This document shows positions 11,795 through 22,943 of a DNA stretch of 64,000 nucleotides, piece after piece. The translations under genes and the position numbers were made by a program. The notes under the pieces are model-generated. The model made no database searches. It was not told the DNA's origin and was given only the letters and a program-made list of their open reading frames with translations. Origin of the DNA: Hyaloperonospora brassicae (lineage: Eukaryota > Oomycota > Peronosporomycetes > Peronosporales > Peronosporaceae); NCBI GenBank assembly GCA_947650285.1, contig CANTFL010001429.1, positions 558,001-622,000 on the forward strand. The letters are read 5' to 3'. Position 1 is the first letter of the stretch; each line of letters begins with the position of its first letter.

Positions 11795-12325
11795 TGTAGC
11801 GGAGCTACACAGCTCCGTAAGTCAGAGGAAGACTGAACGCTCAATGAGCAACTTAAGGTTCAGAAAACCCGACTCAAAGATTCAACAGCTCAAAGAGCTA
11901 AGGTTTGGTTCAAAGAACCCAACTCAAAGAGTTAACAAGCTCAGAGAGCATACTGTCCCTGTTTCAGGGGACCAAACGATTTAAAGAATTAAACGCACAG
12001 AGTGCACAAGGAGTAGCTGTCTTAACAAGGCGTTGCTACCTCCTTAACGATCACAAGACGCCTCAAAGAAGCACGTGTCTATCGGATCAAAACGGGAGCT
12101 GAATTTTATTTCTTCATTTAACCTAAAAGAACACCTTAGGACAAATTAATTACCCTACTCGCGAATGTCCCAAATAAACCTCTCAAAAGATCTCGTAATC
12201 AATGGTAGACAGACATCAGTATCGAACGATGGATACTGTGTTCGAATATCACTTTAAAGGGGATCCCATCCCTTTTGTGTACCACACCTATTGTCGACTA
12301 CCAGTCGACGTGTGACCCCGTTACA
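11795..12325 (-). repeat. 5' LTR of family A copy 1
   Basis: 531 bp, TGTAGCGGAG to CCCCGTTACA as read on plus. It is about 50 bp longer than its partner because a segment around 11865-11945 (AAGGTTCAG... / AAGGTTTGGTTCAAAG...) is tandemly duplicated. The sense-strand primer site just inside reads TTCGTAGCAC where copy 2 has TTGGTAGCAC. Confidence 0.93.
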
Positions 12326-12334
12326 CACGATAGT

Positions 12335-12873
12335 TGTCATGGAATAGCCCGTTTCATGACATTGTCATTAAGAATAAAATGACAATAAAGAATATTACGT
12401 TGATTATATTTTCACAATATCACTTAGCATATTGATATTTTTGGGATGACCGAAGGGTCTTCTCATTGGTTGATATTATAGTGACATCAACCCACCAATC
12501 GCTGCTAGACGCGCGCAATGGGTGATGAGCAGAAGTCATCATTCGTATAGTAAGAGTCATATAATTAAGTCAGGACGAACACGAGAAACAAGAATATATG
12601 GACTCATTTGTACTAAATAACAGTTCTACATTAAACACGACTAGAGTCTTGAGCTTAGTCGACTCCTTTCTCTGTGTAAGTGTTTACACTTAGCAGAGCA
12701 CTGACGTTGACAGCTGTCAGTGAAAGGTGACCCTTGTACTGGAAGCCCAGTACATAGTCGTCGGTGCCCCGTTGCACCTGGTAGCACTTAGCAGGGTGCT
12801 GACCTTCATAATTGTCAGTGATATTTAACTCCGTACTGGTAGACAATTACGCAGTCGTCGTTTCCCCGTTACA
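12335..12873 (+). repeat. 5' LTR of element C with duplicated end
   Basis: Starts TGTCATGGAATAGCCCGTTTCATGAC, an altered form of the family B LTR start, and ends CCCCGTTACA followed by CCTGGTAGCAC. An internal copy of the same end (CCCCGTTGCACCTGGTAGCAC at about 12768-12788) shows that roughly 94 bp spanning the LTR end and primer site was duplicated in tandem (about 12696-12789 and 12790-12884). Confidence 0.8.
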
Positions 12874-12923
12874 CCTGGTAGCACGTTTTAGTCCGTCCAA
12901 GGACCACACTCGCATTGCTCAGC

Positions 12924-14060
12924 ATGAACATGTTGGAAAGAGTCGAAGGCGACAGATTTCACGGTACTCGAAGAAGCTACTCCCAATTGAGCGATGTCGA
13001 ATGGAGAGCGATCGAACGAATAAGTTCAACCGTTGGCGAAAAAGCTATCTGGGCTATGCTATCCACAAGGGATAGAGACCAGCAGCATTCCATCATTAGC
13101 AAGTTCTTGCAACGGGAACTTGATACGTCGCAAGCGCAGGTGACGTTGTTGCAACAACAAGATCACCAGCGGACTAAAGCACTGAGACAGCATCATTTTT
13201 AGTCCACCGAGTCGACGCGTGAGTGTCGACGGGAGCCTCTTAATCTAGAGATAATTAAGTATCACGGAGTCGAGGACGACCCCCTGTAAAGATTGTGCGT
13301 CGAGGTCGACGGTGCCATCGAGGCCCGTCACATCAACAATGAGCGAATGCAAGTCGTATTTGCTCAGTCGTACTCGGCAGGGGACGCCAGGAATTGGACC
13401 CTGAATCTCAAGTTACACGACCCAAACGTGTTTGGGTAGTTAGCATTCTTCAAGACCCTGCTCAGAGATACGGGTGAGCCGCCCAGGGCAGAGTCCAATA
13501 CTCTATTTGAAATCCATGAGATTGAACAGTGTAAGCGTATTGTTCACGCTCACGCCTATAAATAAGTGCTGCCTTGCAAGTTGCATAGTGCTGAGTCTTG
13601 TGATTAAATTTGTAAAGATTACAATACTCATTAAAGCTTTTGCAAATGGTCTTGTCCAGGACCAACTGTTTTGCGGGGAGCTAAAAAACTCTCCTAATCA
13701 ATCTACGCTGCGGAGCAGGAAGACTTTAGTGTAAGACGGGCTCACACTACGCAGACCCCCTATCGTTGATAGAGAAGACCGGCGGTCGGAGGGCCAGATC
13801 CAATGGACCTCTACAATGTCAAGGGCAAGAAAACTCGCCTTGTGAACGACAAGTAATTGCTGAGATGACATCACTGTCATTAACTGAGACACTACTCTTA
13901 TGGATGCAGTGTCCCCCGCTCAGGACCCCGCGGTGCTAAGCGCAATAACCGCCCATCAGTCAGAAGAACTGAAGGACGAGGATCCGATGCTGTTGCAAAG
14001 CCGCAGCAGCGAGGCGGACCATCAAAAAAAGTTCGGGGTCAGTAGGGGCGGAGTGCCCTA
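12924..14060 (+). pseudogene. gag relic of element C
   Basis: The N-terminal segment (ATG at 12924 or 12930, DVEWRAIERISSTVGEKAIWAMLSTRDRDQQH) aligns with family B gag (DFEWGAMERMSSTVGEFAISAML). Later pieces include PMDLYNVKG near 13803, matching PMDLCYVES just before the family B zinc knuckle. The sequence is heavily interrupted. The gag stop region at 14040-14063 keeps the stem-loop seen in family B. Confidence 0.75.
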
Positions 14061-14149
14061 CTGATCCAGCAACATCAAGAGAATTTGCAAATATCCTGAC
14101 GAAGGTTGCTCTCTACACATAGTTTCTTCATGTTTTTGCACCTTGTTAT

Positions 14150-14482
14150 GAGAAGTCCCTCATCACCTTGACATTGAAAGTGACAAAGGACTTGTCACTT
14201 CGCGTTCTAGTTGACTGTGGGGCGTCGAACAACTTTGTTCGTCACCAGTCACTAGAAGCTGGAAGTATCAACATCGTGGAGCGGGAGATCCCATCAACGA
14301 TAATGACGGTGCGCCTTGCGACAGTCGCATCAATCACTGTGAAGAAACGGTTGGTCGGAAATCACTACACGTTGAAAGATGAACAGTGCGATGATGACTT
14401 CATCGTACTAGACCTGGACGACAAGTTGGATGTCATCCTAGGACTACCTTGGCTCAGGAGATACGAGCCAAGGGTCAGCTGA
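14150..14482 (+). pseudogene. aspartic protease relic of element C
   Basis: An open segment with the active site LVDCGASNNFVRHQSLE and the conserved FIVLDLDDKLDVILGLPWL block, nearly parallel to 44762-45328 in family B. Asp-Cys-Gly replaces the usual Asp-Thr/Ser-Gly in both copies, so it is a feature of the lineage. It is cut off by a TGA at 14480. Confidence 0.8.
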
Positions 14483-14699
14483 TAGCATCGATCAGTATAT
14501 ATGCCTGCCACTTGTTCACCAGATAACGATCTGAAGAACGTCTTGTAACGCCCTTATTCATGTGGGTGTACTGCGAGTGAGCGAGATGGCCTCATTTGCG
14601 GTACGGTCGCCGGCACAAATGTACAAGAACCTAGTGTAGATTATCACTACATTGTGGAGAAAGCTTTCCAACTTTCTATGGATGTGACTTCCCAGGAAT

Positions 14700-15880
14700 T
14701 AATCGAGACATTTATTGTCTTTGTTAATTACGGATCAAGCTTAGGCACTTACACCCTCGATCTGGTTATGCCTCAGAAGATAACTTCAGTGATAACTCAA
14801 TAGTCTATGCTAGAACCAAAACGGTTCTTGAGTGATCTGAGTATTATCAAAGTCAAGCAGATCCGTGTACTCGTCGCGGAGGACGAGTACGTCATCAATA
14901 ATTGATCGACAATGGTGTTTGCTAAGGCCAAACGGGTTCTCAGCAGTTCATGCATGGACCAAAGCGTCATCGATGAGATACTCGAAATTAAGAGATATGT
15001 ATCTCAATACTGGGAGATCGCTTCGTCCAATTACTATTTATAAGGATTTGATCGATTTCAAGGAGGTATTCCCTGATTCCGTGCCTTGCGATTTGCCTAA
15101 GGATAAAGGCACTTTACACGAGATCGAGCTCGAACCGGGCTCGAAGTGCTGTATCATGAAGTAGTGGCCACTGCCTCGTGAACATGTTCAAGCGATCGAC
15201 TAGTTCTTTACCGATCTCTTGGAATCAGGCCACGAGAGGGAATCACCCCCTTTCGCAGCTCTCCAATCTTCAGTTTGCGAAAGGTCACACGAGGATGGCG
15301 GATAGTGCACGCATAGATTAAGATGAATGCTGCAACGGTACCGGATTTGACGCCGATACAGAGGAAGGACTTGATCATATATGGTACGTCAAAAATTACC
15401 ACCTTCTCGTCCCTGGATCTGATAGATGGATTCTATCAGATCCTCAATTATGAACGGGACATATTGTACACAGCATTAAGCACCTCAGAGGTATGCTGTG
15501 GAAGTGGACAGGGATGCCACAGGAGCTGAGCAATGCCCCTGCCACCTTCAACATATATGTTACAAAATCATTGAGTTAGTTGCAAGAATTCGCACCAAGT
15601 TACTATGACGATGTGTTCGTCCATAGCCGGGCAATGGAAGGGAAGACGAACGTGGAATTTTGCAGAACACACGTTTGCCAGGTTTTTTTAATCTATGCTT
15701 GCGCAAAGGTTGTATGCCAACTTAAGATGTGTATAATTGCGGCTAGCAAATTACCACTTCTTGGGTGCATCGTGGTGAAAAACGGCTTAAGCCCTGATCC
15801 TGAGAAGTTTAAGGCGATCACCGACTGGTCAGTGGTAGTCTATGTCAAGTGACTTCGCAAGTTCCTTGGGCTAGCGGCGT
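14700..15880 (+). pseudogene. reverse transcriptase relic of element C
   Basis: Pieces in order: the linker (YKDLIDFKEVFPDSVPCDLPKDKGT), fingers (AATVPDLTPIQRKDLI), palm (SLDLIDGFYQIL) and the catalytic box SYYDDVFVHSRAMEG at about 15598. These are followed by PLLGCIVVKNGLSPDPEKFKAITDW. Several stops and small indels interrupt it. Confidence 0.8.
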
Positions 15881-15882
15881 AC

Positions 15883-16430
15883 TTGCGCAACTACTCGCGC
15901 AACTACGCCGAGATAACTGTGCATATTTCTTTTTCAATCAAGGAAAATGTGAAGTGGTCATGGAACGCTTACTTTCAGCGTTCTTTTGAAGGTATTAAGC
16001 AGAGCTTGATGCAATCTCCCATTCTGGCGATTGCAGATCAGGACAAACTATCCCATGTGGTATGTGATGCCAGCGATTTTGCGATCAGCTGTGCGTTGAT
16101 GCAGTTTGATACAGATGGCGCAGAGCGCGTCATCTGCAATCAATCGCGTCAGATGCAAGCAGCTTATCTTAATTAAATATTGCATCACAAGGAACGCCAT
16201 GTCATGAAATATTTAATGGCCAAGTTTCATGTCTATCTCTTGGGCGATTGACCTTTAACGGATATACGAACCATGCATCACTACGCACGATCTTTTAATA
16301 TATTACTCCTCTCGCAAAGCATGGAGAAGTGGTAGTCTTTCTTCGCGGAGTAAAACTTATCCGTGGTGTACAAGCCAGGACGACTAAAAGTCGTCGCTGA
16401 TGCGCTATCACGTCGGCCCAATTTCGAGCC
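15883..16430 (+). pseudogene. RNase H relic of element C
   Basis: SPILAIADQDKLSHVVCDASDFAISCALMQFD and ERVICNQSRQMQAAYLN match the family B RNase H start. The tail VVYKPGRLKVVADALSRRPNFE lies at about 16360-16430. The middle is damaged. Confidence 0.75.
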
Positions 16431-17930
16431 GACTTTACGCGTCAACAGTGAGGCCTTGCGCACTATTGTGGCTGCCTTGCCCACTGTTGCGGCTGCCAGT
16501 CAGTGTTCCGTCGTCGCCTTTACTCGACGACGTGCAGAAGGCATACGAAGGAGACACAAATATCGTCCGCTTGATGAATCCCCTTGCGAACTCGTCCCGG
16601 AAATTCTTGTTGGATTTTTCAGCTTTATACCGTTACTCTTTTGATAGGTATACTACTTGCAATGGTCCGCTGAATTACACAGCAGTTGCTGACGACACTC
16701 CTCTTGTCGTCGTTCTCGATCACGATGATTTGCGTTTGCGCTTCATATTTGAATGTCACGATGCGCCATCAGGCGGGCATCGTGGTAGGGAAAAGACTTA
16801 CCAAACCTGAAGGCGAGACTTTACTGGCCCCTCCAGTATCAGTTTGTTCGCAAGTACATTCTTCCTTTCGAGATATGTCAGAGGATGAAGCCTCTTCCTT
16901 AGTTTCGTGCACCAAAGCAACCTCTGCCGGAACCGGCATAGTGTTGGAAGTCCGTTTCCATGGACATTTTCTTCGGTTTTCTCGAAGACTAACACAAGTA
17001 TAATGTTATTCTTCTGCTCGTGGATCGTTTCTGCAAGATGGTGCATCTTCTGCAGTCCCTAAGTCGATCATTGCACGCGGCTGTGTGCGTGTCTGCATTG
17101 AGACAGTGTTTCGACTCCAAAAACTACTGGTCATACAGAACTTGCTTACCGTATCTTCGAAGAAGTTCTTCGAAGATACGTCGACTCGCTCTCGAGGTAA
17201 AGCGAATTCCTCTCCACGGTTGAAATCGCCATCAATAACTCGGTGCATGCTTCAAATCAGCACACACCTTTCTTCGTGAATGCCTTACGCCATCCACGCA
17301 TTCCCGCCCTCATACTGAGTAATTCTGGGTTAAAGGGGGACTCGCTCGATCAAAAAACATTTTGGCTCTTGCTCATCACGTATCATATCACACGCCGATA
17401 CGGTTGATTCCGATGTCGATAATGTCGACATCGACGAAGTCGACCATAACAGTAGCGATGATCCTGCTGCTACATCAGACACTGACGACGATGGTAGGTT
17501 TCTGCATCGTCAGCGATTCTGACACCTGAAAGTGGACACCATCGCCGAAGAACATTAGAATCTTTTAGTAGTGAGCACGAAGCGCACCGAAAAAAACAAT
17601 AACGAGTCAGCAGAGAACTTCCTGCTGACCCGAGAGTCGGTAATCCGTTTCGTTTAAAATCCATCGCAAATGCGGTGGACCACCAGAAACGAAACGTAGA
17701 CAAAAATGGGAGAACAAATGTTCTTTCATTTACAGTCAAGGACCTAGTACTACTGTCTACGGTGTACTTTCCTGGACATGCATTCACTAATGTCGGCAGT
17801 AGTAAACTACTGCCGAAATACATTTTCGTGTATTGCACCGCAAGGGCAATTCATACCACGATTTCGTTGGCTCGTAAGATGCGCACGCATCAACATTTCT
17901 TGAGGTCCCGGACCAAAACTCGAGTTGTCC
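16430..17930 (+). pseudogene. integrase relic of element C
   Basis: The zinc-binding end (FECHDAPSGGHRGREKTYQT) is recognisable, then scattered DDE-core pieces. An acidic Asp-rich insert lies at about 17395-17500 and the C-terminal segment (LSTVYFPGHAFTNVGSSKLLPKYI) at 17755-17825. Homology ends just after MRTHQHFL, where family B has MRTHPTFYVGRLKPY. Confidence 0.7.
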
Positions 17931-18140
17931 TTCAGCAATGTCCTGTCGCGACGAGCCGCCTCTAGATCGGGCCGGTGCTAAAGGGGACGATCCGAAAGTG
18001 GTCGATCGCAGATATCAATTTGATAGCAATATAGATCATATCTGTGTAGTAGGAAGCGATCCAGAGTTTTCCTTGTTACAGGGTGCGAACGGGCCTCAAC
18101 GAACAGAAGCCGACGGTAAAATAGATTATTTTGTACCATG

Positions 18141-18600
18141 TTGAACGATAAGATCGTTAAAGCTCACATTCTTATACACTTCGATCCGGATCTTTCTCCA
18201 GTGATCGTGGTCAATGCTTGTAAATCGTTAGTATCTGCAGATTCGCTACAAGAACACGATGGAACATATTTTCCCGTAACGTTCACGAGTCGAACGCTAA
18301 AACCCAATGCAATCTAATACGAAATGGTGGAAATGAGGGTTTAGCTCTGTTGCGCATCCTGGAATTCGGCTACACTACGTTGATTTCACGAGAAATCAAG
18401 GTGCTCACGCGTCATTCGACCTTGGCATGACTGGTACAATCTTCAGGCCTAAATGAGAGGCTAGGGAAATGGGAGGCGTTGTTACCGAATTGGAAGCCGG
18501 GTATCAAGAAGTTTGAAAGGGGAGAAGATGAAATACTGGGTACAGTCGCCGCCGACATAACCCCGCGCGAATAGGTTGAAGAGATGTTGATCGCGATCGC
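18141..18600 (+). pseudogene. RT-linked RNase H relic (D2)
   Basis: Reads HFDPDLSPVIVVNACK, then EHDGTYFPVTFTSRTLKPNAI, then EIKVLTRHSTLAWL and GLNERLGKWEALLPNW in shifting frames. This is the usual RNase H attached to Gypsy RT in oomycete elements. At least three stops or frame changes. Confidence 0.75.
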
Positions 18601-18679
18601 CCCTCTGGAACAACCGAAACATACTATAAGTATGCCACCACAACGGTGGAATAGGGTGAAAGTCTTTGGGTGGTCATTT

Positions 18680-19050
18680 TTGATGGATAGGACCGGTCTA
18701 AACGAAAAGTCGGGACATATAGCACAACAGTATGGAAGCTCTCAGAATTTAACATAGTGACTGCTGCAGACGAATATGCGACGGACTTGACAGTGAAAGA
18801 GGCTGAGTACCGCGAATTGCTACTAGGTTTCGACCTCTTGGTCGATCAAATGCGGGGAAGTATCATCGTTTATGGCGATTCTAACTTAGTGATCATGCAG
18901 ATGCGCGAAGAAATTGATTGCAAAGTGCCCAGATTGCAGTTGTTACGTCATAAGGCTATAGAGAAACTCCGATCATGGCCGATCAACGAATTCCTACATA
19001 TGAAAAGGAACTGGAATCAGAGTGCTGATCGATTGGCAAGCAAGGCTTGA
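18680..19050 (+). pseudogene. second, archaeal-type RNase H domain (D2)
   Basis: A near-complete RVT_3-type RNase H fold. The first catalytic Asp is at 18682 (followed by Gly and one TAG), the Glu is in TVKEAEYRELLLGF, the second Asp in IIVYGDSNLVIMQM and the last Asp in NQSADRLASKA. A separate RT-linked RNase H lies just upstream. Additional archaeal-type RNase H domains are known from plant and oomycete Ty3/Gypsy elements, so this is the expected layout for the lineage. Only one stop codon is seen within the domain. Confidence 0.85.
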
Positions 19051-19289
19051 TCTCTTTACCCGATCAAGGTCGTCAGGATTTATGTTCGTTGATCCGGTTG
19101 GACGAGTTGTTGACACCCAAAAGTGTCGATGCGGTCGTGAAAATAGCTGCCGTCATTAGATCAGCCGTAAGGAGACGGCGATTGCCTGAAGTGCTACAAG
19201 AGGAATTTGTTCGGCAGGTCAGAATCGAGAGAATCAAGCAAGCACGGGAGAGGAGAAGTGGATCGCCAACCTGAAGGAATTTCTAATCG

Positions 19290-20330
19290 GGGACATAACG
19301 AAGTTGAGTGTCGAAGAAGCGAAATAATGTGCTCGGATCGCGTCCGAATATGAAGTAGACGAGAGCGGACAATTTTTTTCTGCCCTCGATCAACGGAAGG
19401 TCCGAATAATCGGGTGGAGTTGCTTCGTTTAGTGATACCAGAACTACTGCAGCAAGATTTCCTACATCACTACCACACCAGTTTGGAGGACGGCCACCAA
19501 GGGATAGGCCGAATGTACCAACGAATCCGGTCCAACATTTATGGAAAGGAATCTATTGGAGTGTCGAGCGCAATGTGGGAGAATGTGTTGATTGCGCGAC
19601 GGGAAAAGGAAAACTTGTTCTTCGCGGCAAACCTCTGGGGAATGTCCAAGCCACTTACTTGTTCCTAATAATCGCTATGATCACATGCCGTCACTACCGC
19701 TATCTTTGAAAGGGAACACCGAGTTGTTGTTGTGGGTGGATCTGTTCTCGGGGTACGTGAGCGCCAAGGCGAGCTCCTCCAGAACTGCACAAACGATCAC
19801 TGAGAGTTACGAGGAATGTGTGTTTCGAAGATTTGGGGCCAGTGAAGTGATCCGCCACGATCCAGATCCAGGGTTCATGTCCGATTTTTTCCGAGCGTTC
19901 AATCGGATCGAGGGGCACAAACAACGTGCAGCCATGACGTACTGAACTCAAGCAAATGGGACAGCAGAAAGAATAGTGCAAACACTGACGAGAGCTTTGA
20001 AAATAAACGTCACGGATACGAATCAGAAGGATTGGGACGAAAACGCCGAGAGGTTGACGTTCGCCATCAATACGGCATAGGATCGTGTGCGAGGAGATAC
20101 TCCATTCTACCTAATCCACGGTTGGGACACCCGATAGATGTTGGAAGCGACTTTGACCTTGGGTAGCACCAAACGACGGGACCGAGAACCCCGAAGATGG
20201 CGGTACTATATACAGCGTCAGTATCAACGGGCGAGAGAAGTCGTGAACAATCGACTACGGATCGCGATCTAAGATCGGGCTGATCGACACAATAATGAGA
20301 AAGTATCACATGAGATCGAAGTTGGATCGC
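19290..20330 (+). pseudogene. integrase relic (D2)
   Basis: Zinc-binding residues (HHYHTSLEDGHQGIGRMYQRI, then CVDCATGKG in a shifted frame) are followed by the DDE core. The core has Asp in WVDLFSGYVSAK (about 19739), Asp in VIRHDPDPGFMSDFFRAF (about 19858) and Glu in GTAERIVQTLTRAL (about 19968). The C-terminal part (DTPFYLIHGWDTR) has stops. Enzyme function is lost. Confidence 0.85.
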
Positions 20331-20657
20331 AAGAATTGCTCTATTTAGATTGAGTGAATAAGGATACGCCCAAAAGTTGGCACACCTGGTACATGGACCA
20401 TTCCGGGTAGGGAATTATGCGGAGGACAAGCGGTGCATTTGGAAGTTTCGGGCACTCCGTTTCGATTATTCCCACTGGTACATATATCGAATCTTAAGCG
20501 AGTAAAGGATTTTGCGGATCCGCCGAGAAACCAGTTAAAGGTTAGGGAGGCGGATCGGCCGAGAAACCAGTTAAATGTTGAGGAGGCGGATCGCCTCGAT
20601 TTTGACGAAGCCATGCTGCCGAAGACAGTTGAGAGTGCACATTAGATAAAGATGAAT

Positions 20658-20830
20658 TTGCAGTCGAGAAGATAATGGATGTGGGATCTGGTAAGAAGAC
20701 CCGTTTTGGAAGAATCCAACGCCAGTATTCGGTGCAGTGGAAGGGGACTGGTGATCCTACATGAATAGATGAGGAAGGATTGAACTGTAAAGCATTGCTA
20801 CGAGAGTTTGATTATGATCGGGTCAGCAAT
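20658..20830 (+). pseudogene. chromodomain relic (D2)
   Basis: Reads VEKIMDVGSGKKTRFGRIQ, RQYSVQWKGTGDPT, a TGA in place of the usual Trp, then IDEEGLNCKALLREFDYD. The aromatic Tyr and Trp positions of the methyl-lysine cage are recognisable. It is placed after integrase as in other chromoviruses. Confidence 0.7.
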
Positions 20831-20989
20831 AATCGTTTCGAGGGGATGCATCACACGAAGATACGAAGGAAGAATAACAAATGTGTCGGATCGGAATCGG
20901 CCTGCAAGATGGGTGCAGAGAGAGAAGTGGGAGAGATGTGACGTGTGTCGATTCAGGGTATCGAAGCCCGATCGCAGTGGATATATATG

Positions 20990-22045
20990 AAAAGGCAAAT
21001 GAGATAAATTTATGTGACGATCGACAAAGAAGAAAACGATGGGAGATCTTTACTTAATGGAGGTAGTTTTGTTGATCGATACTAAAAGATAGATAATTGA
21101 TTGCTTTTGATCGCGTGATAGATCAAGTGAAGTGATCGATGTTGTAGAGACCATTGCAATCGAGGATGCCTATCACGAGGTAGATGATCTGATTCATAGA
21201 CGGTTCACCCATCAGCCAGACGCAATCACGGTCGAGGATTGTAAGGAACAAAGATGATCCAGAAAAAAATCCATAGATTTGCGGCGATGACAACCGACGA
21301 CATTTTGAAAGGAAGAAGAAGGTGAAGTTACTGACGGATATGTATTGGATCGAAATCAGTGAGGAAAACGGTCAAGCGCACACCGATTTAGAAAAAGAAT
21401 TTGCGAGTCCAATGCCATCAAGGACAACGATCCTAATGAGGCTGGTCGAGTTTATAGACGGTCCACCAATCATCCAGACGGGATCATAGTCGAGGATTTT
21501 TGGGTACAAGACCGGTCCAGCAATCAGGCAGACGCGATCCCAACCGAAGATGGGGGTTGCAAGATCCGTTCAACAAGGTAGATCGACGATCAACAAGAAG
21601 ACCTATGGCGTCCACACGATAATGAAGATCGTAGGCATCGATCCGATGAAGCATGACAAGCCAGATCACAGTGTTGATGAGCTCTGAAAGGCAATAGCTG
21701 TCAAGATGCAAGAGGATGCACAGCTAGGTCGACACCGTTTGTCGACTAACGGTGCAGGGGACGAGTGTAATAAAGTGACCACGAGATTTAACCGTGGCGT
21801 TGGGACGCAGGATGGGATCAGACGACTGAGTGACAGAAAGCGACTGTTGAATTTATTCGAGTTGATCTGTCTAACGGTCAAGAAGGAGTATAGTCGAGGA
21901 TCGATAATTGACCGATCGCGACCCGCGATCAAGGGCTTGGATCACCAAATTACCAGGACAGGATCAATATGGGTGAACATCAACCGGAGCACTGGATCGC
22001 TGACGGCAATAGAAGATGGGTGAATATGGATGCAAGCTGGGGGAG
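20990..22045 (+). other. GATC-rich 3' tail of D2, no ORF
   Basis: About 1 kb between the chromodomain and the putative LTR, rich in GATC/CGATC words and without a convincing coding frame. A similar word bias is seen in the right end of D1 (30600-31400), which supports both belonging to one element family. Confidence 0.45.
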
Positions 22046-22556
22046 TGTATCGCCAAGATCATCATACATGCGAGATCTCAGAATTGACTGCGATTCGACG
22101 GTGGATGCCCGATCAGAGACTCGAAAGATTGATCACGATCCACCCTGGGTGTGTAATGCTTGGTTGTGTGGACACATAATTGCGTAAACACACAATTGGT
22201 GTGGATCACATAACGCGATCCACTACACCGCGATTCACTACCCCGTGGCCCACTACCGAGTGTATGCTGTGGACCACATGATGCAAGAGGTGAATGACAC
22301 AGCCAAGCGATGCACAACAGAGACCTAGCGAACAGATAGCCATAGGATTTGGATTCGGTTGGTTGACATTTAATAGAATTATGTTCGCAACGAAAAACAC
22401 GCGTCGACTTCTCCCGGACAGGAAATTTGGCCTCCTGTTAAATAGAGAGTCACCCACGTCTTTACAAATTTCGCCTTTGGATTGTTTAGCCAGGCGGAAC
22501 ATCAGTTCTCACTCCCCCCCCCCCGACTGCGATTTGACGCAGGGAACCTAACGGTT
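22046..22556 (+). repeat. putative family D LTR
   Basis: Begins TGTATCGCC directly after the purine tract and is followed by leader sequence that matches the minus-strand leader of D1. The right edge is uncertain; I placed it at GGTTCA after an 11-base C run (22514-22524). No second LTR was found for pairing. Confidence 0.4.
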
Positions 22557-22940
22557 CAGATTAAAGATCGTGAGGCGGCTCAATTGGTCAGAAGTCTCGC
22601 GGCTCGAGCATCACCTTTGGATACAGGCGACTCTGGTAGAGCGCCCAGGTGCACTTGCGATCGAGTGGAGAATTTCCACTCGATCCACTTCACGATTGAC
22701 CGGAAAACGAATTTACACCCGGTTAACACCTATCCCCAAAACGGTCAAGTTCAGCTTCAACTCAAGTCCACCAAGAAGAGAGGAACCCGCCCCACCGACG
22801 GGTACACAAGGTGAGCAAGAAAACACAGAGCACGGAATCGGGGTACCCGTCCGTTAGTCGGTCATCCAGGAGCTAGTGGAGAGTCGGGACGACAAGATAT
22901 TTGTGATCACCACTCCACCACACAACAATGCCGACGACAC
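22557..22940 (+). other. family D leader / gag-start fragment (D3)
   Basis: The segment CGCCCCACCGACGGGTACAC ... CCGTTAGTCGGTCATCCAGG (about 22788-22872) has a diverged reverse-complement match at about 30425-30515 (CGCCCCACCGACGGGTCACA ... CCGTTAGTCGGTCGTCCAGG), just ahead of D1 gag. So this is the 5' end of a plus-oriented family D copy, cut short at about 22940, where minus-strand D1 RT sequence begins. Confidence 0.55.
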
Positions 22941-22943
22941 GAC

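Larger units (their letters stand above)
4681..12325 (-). mobile_element. Ty3/Gypsy element, family A copy 1 (chromodomain type)
   Basis: A complete-length but decayed LTR retrotransposon whose sense strand is minus. LTRs at 4681-5161 and 11795-12325 bracket gag, protease, RT/RNase H and integrase-chromodomain relics. The flanks CACGG (4676-4680) and CACGA (12326-12330) look like a 5-bp target-site duplication with one mismatch. The left LTR is followed inward by a purine-rich tract on the sense strand (complement of CCCTCCCCTACCAG). Copy 2 of the family is at 51432-59012. A plus-strand antisense ORF relic lies between integrase and the 3' LTR. Confidence 0.95.
12335..17960 (+). mobile_element. 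degenerate Ty3/Gypsy element C (family B relative), 3'-truncated
   Basis: Plus-strand LTR, primer site, gag, protease, RT, RNase H and integrase relics in order, each matching family B (43120-51120) but with frequent stops. Homology fades around 17900-17960, where family D sequence begins; no 3' LTR or antisense ORF is left. The left LTR abuts the insertion site of family A copy 1. Confidence 0.85.
17961..22045 (+). mobile_element. Gypsy family D, 3' half (D2), dual RNase H lineage
   Basis: Plus-strand remnant with the RT-RNase H end, a second RNase H, integrase, a chromodomain and a GATC-rich 3' tail up to a purine tract (CTGGGGGAG) at 22038-22045. Its 5' part is missing: the first recognisable residues (HFDPDLSPVIVVNACK at about 18175) lie at the RT/RNase H junction. 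Multiple stops show it is inactive. Confidence 0.8.
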
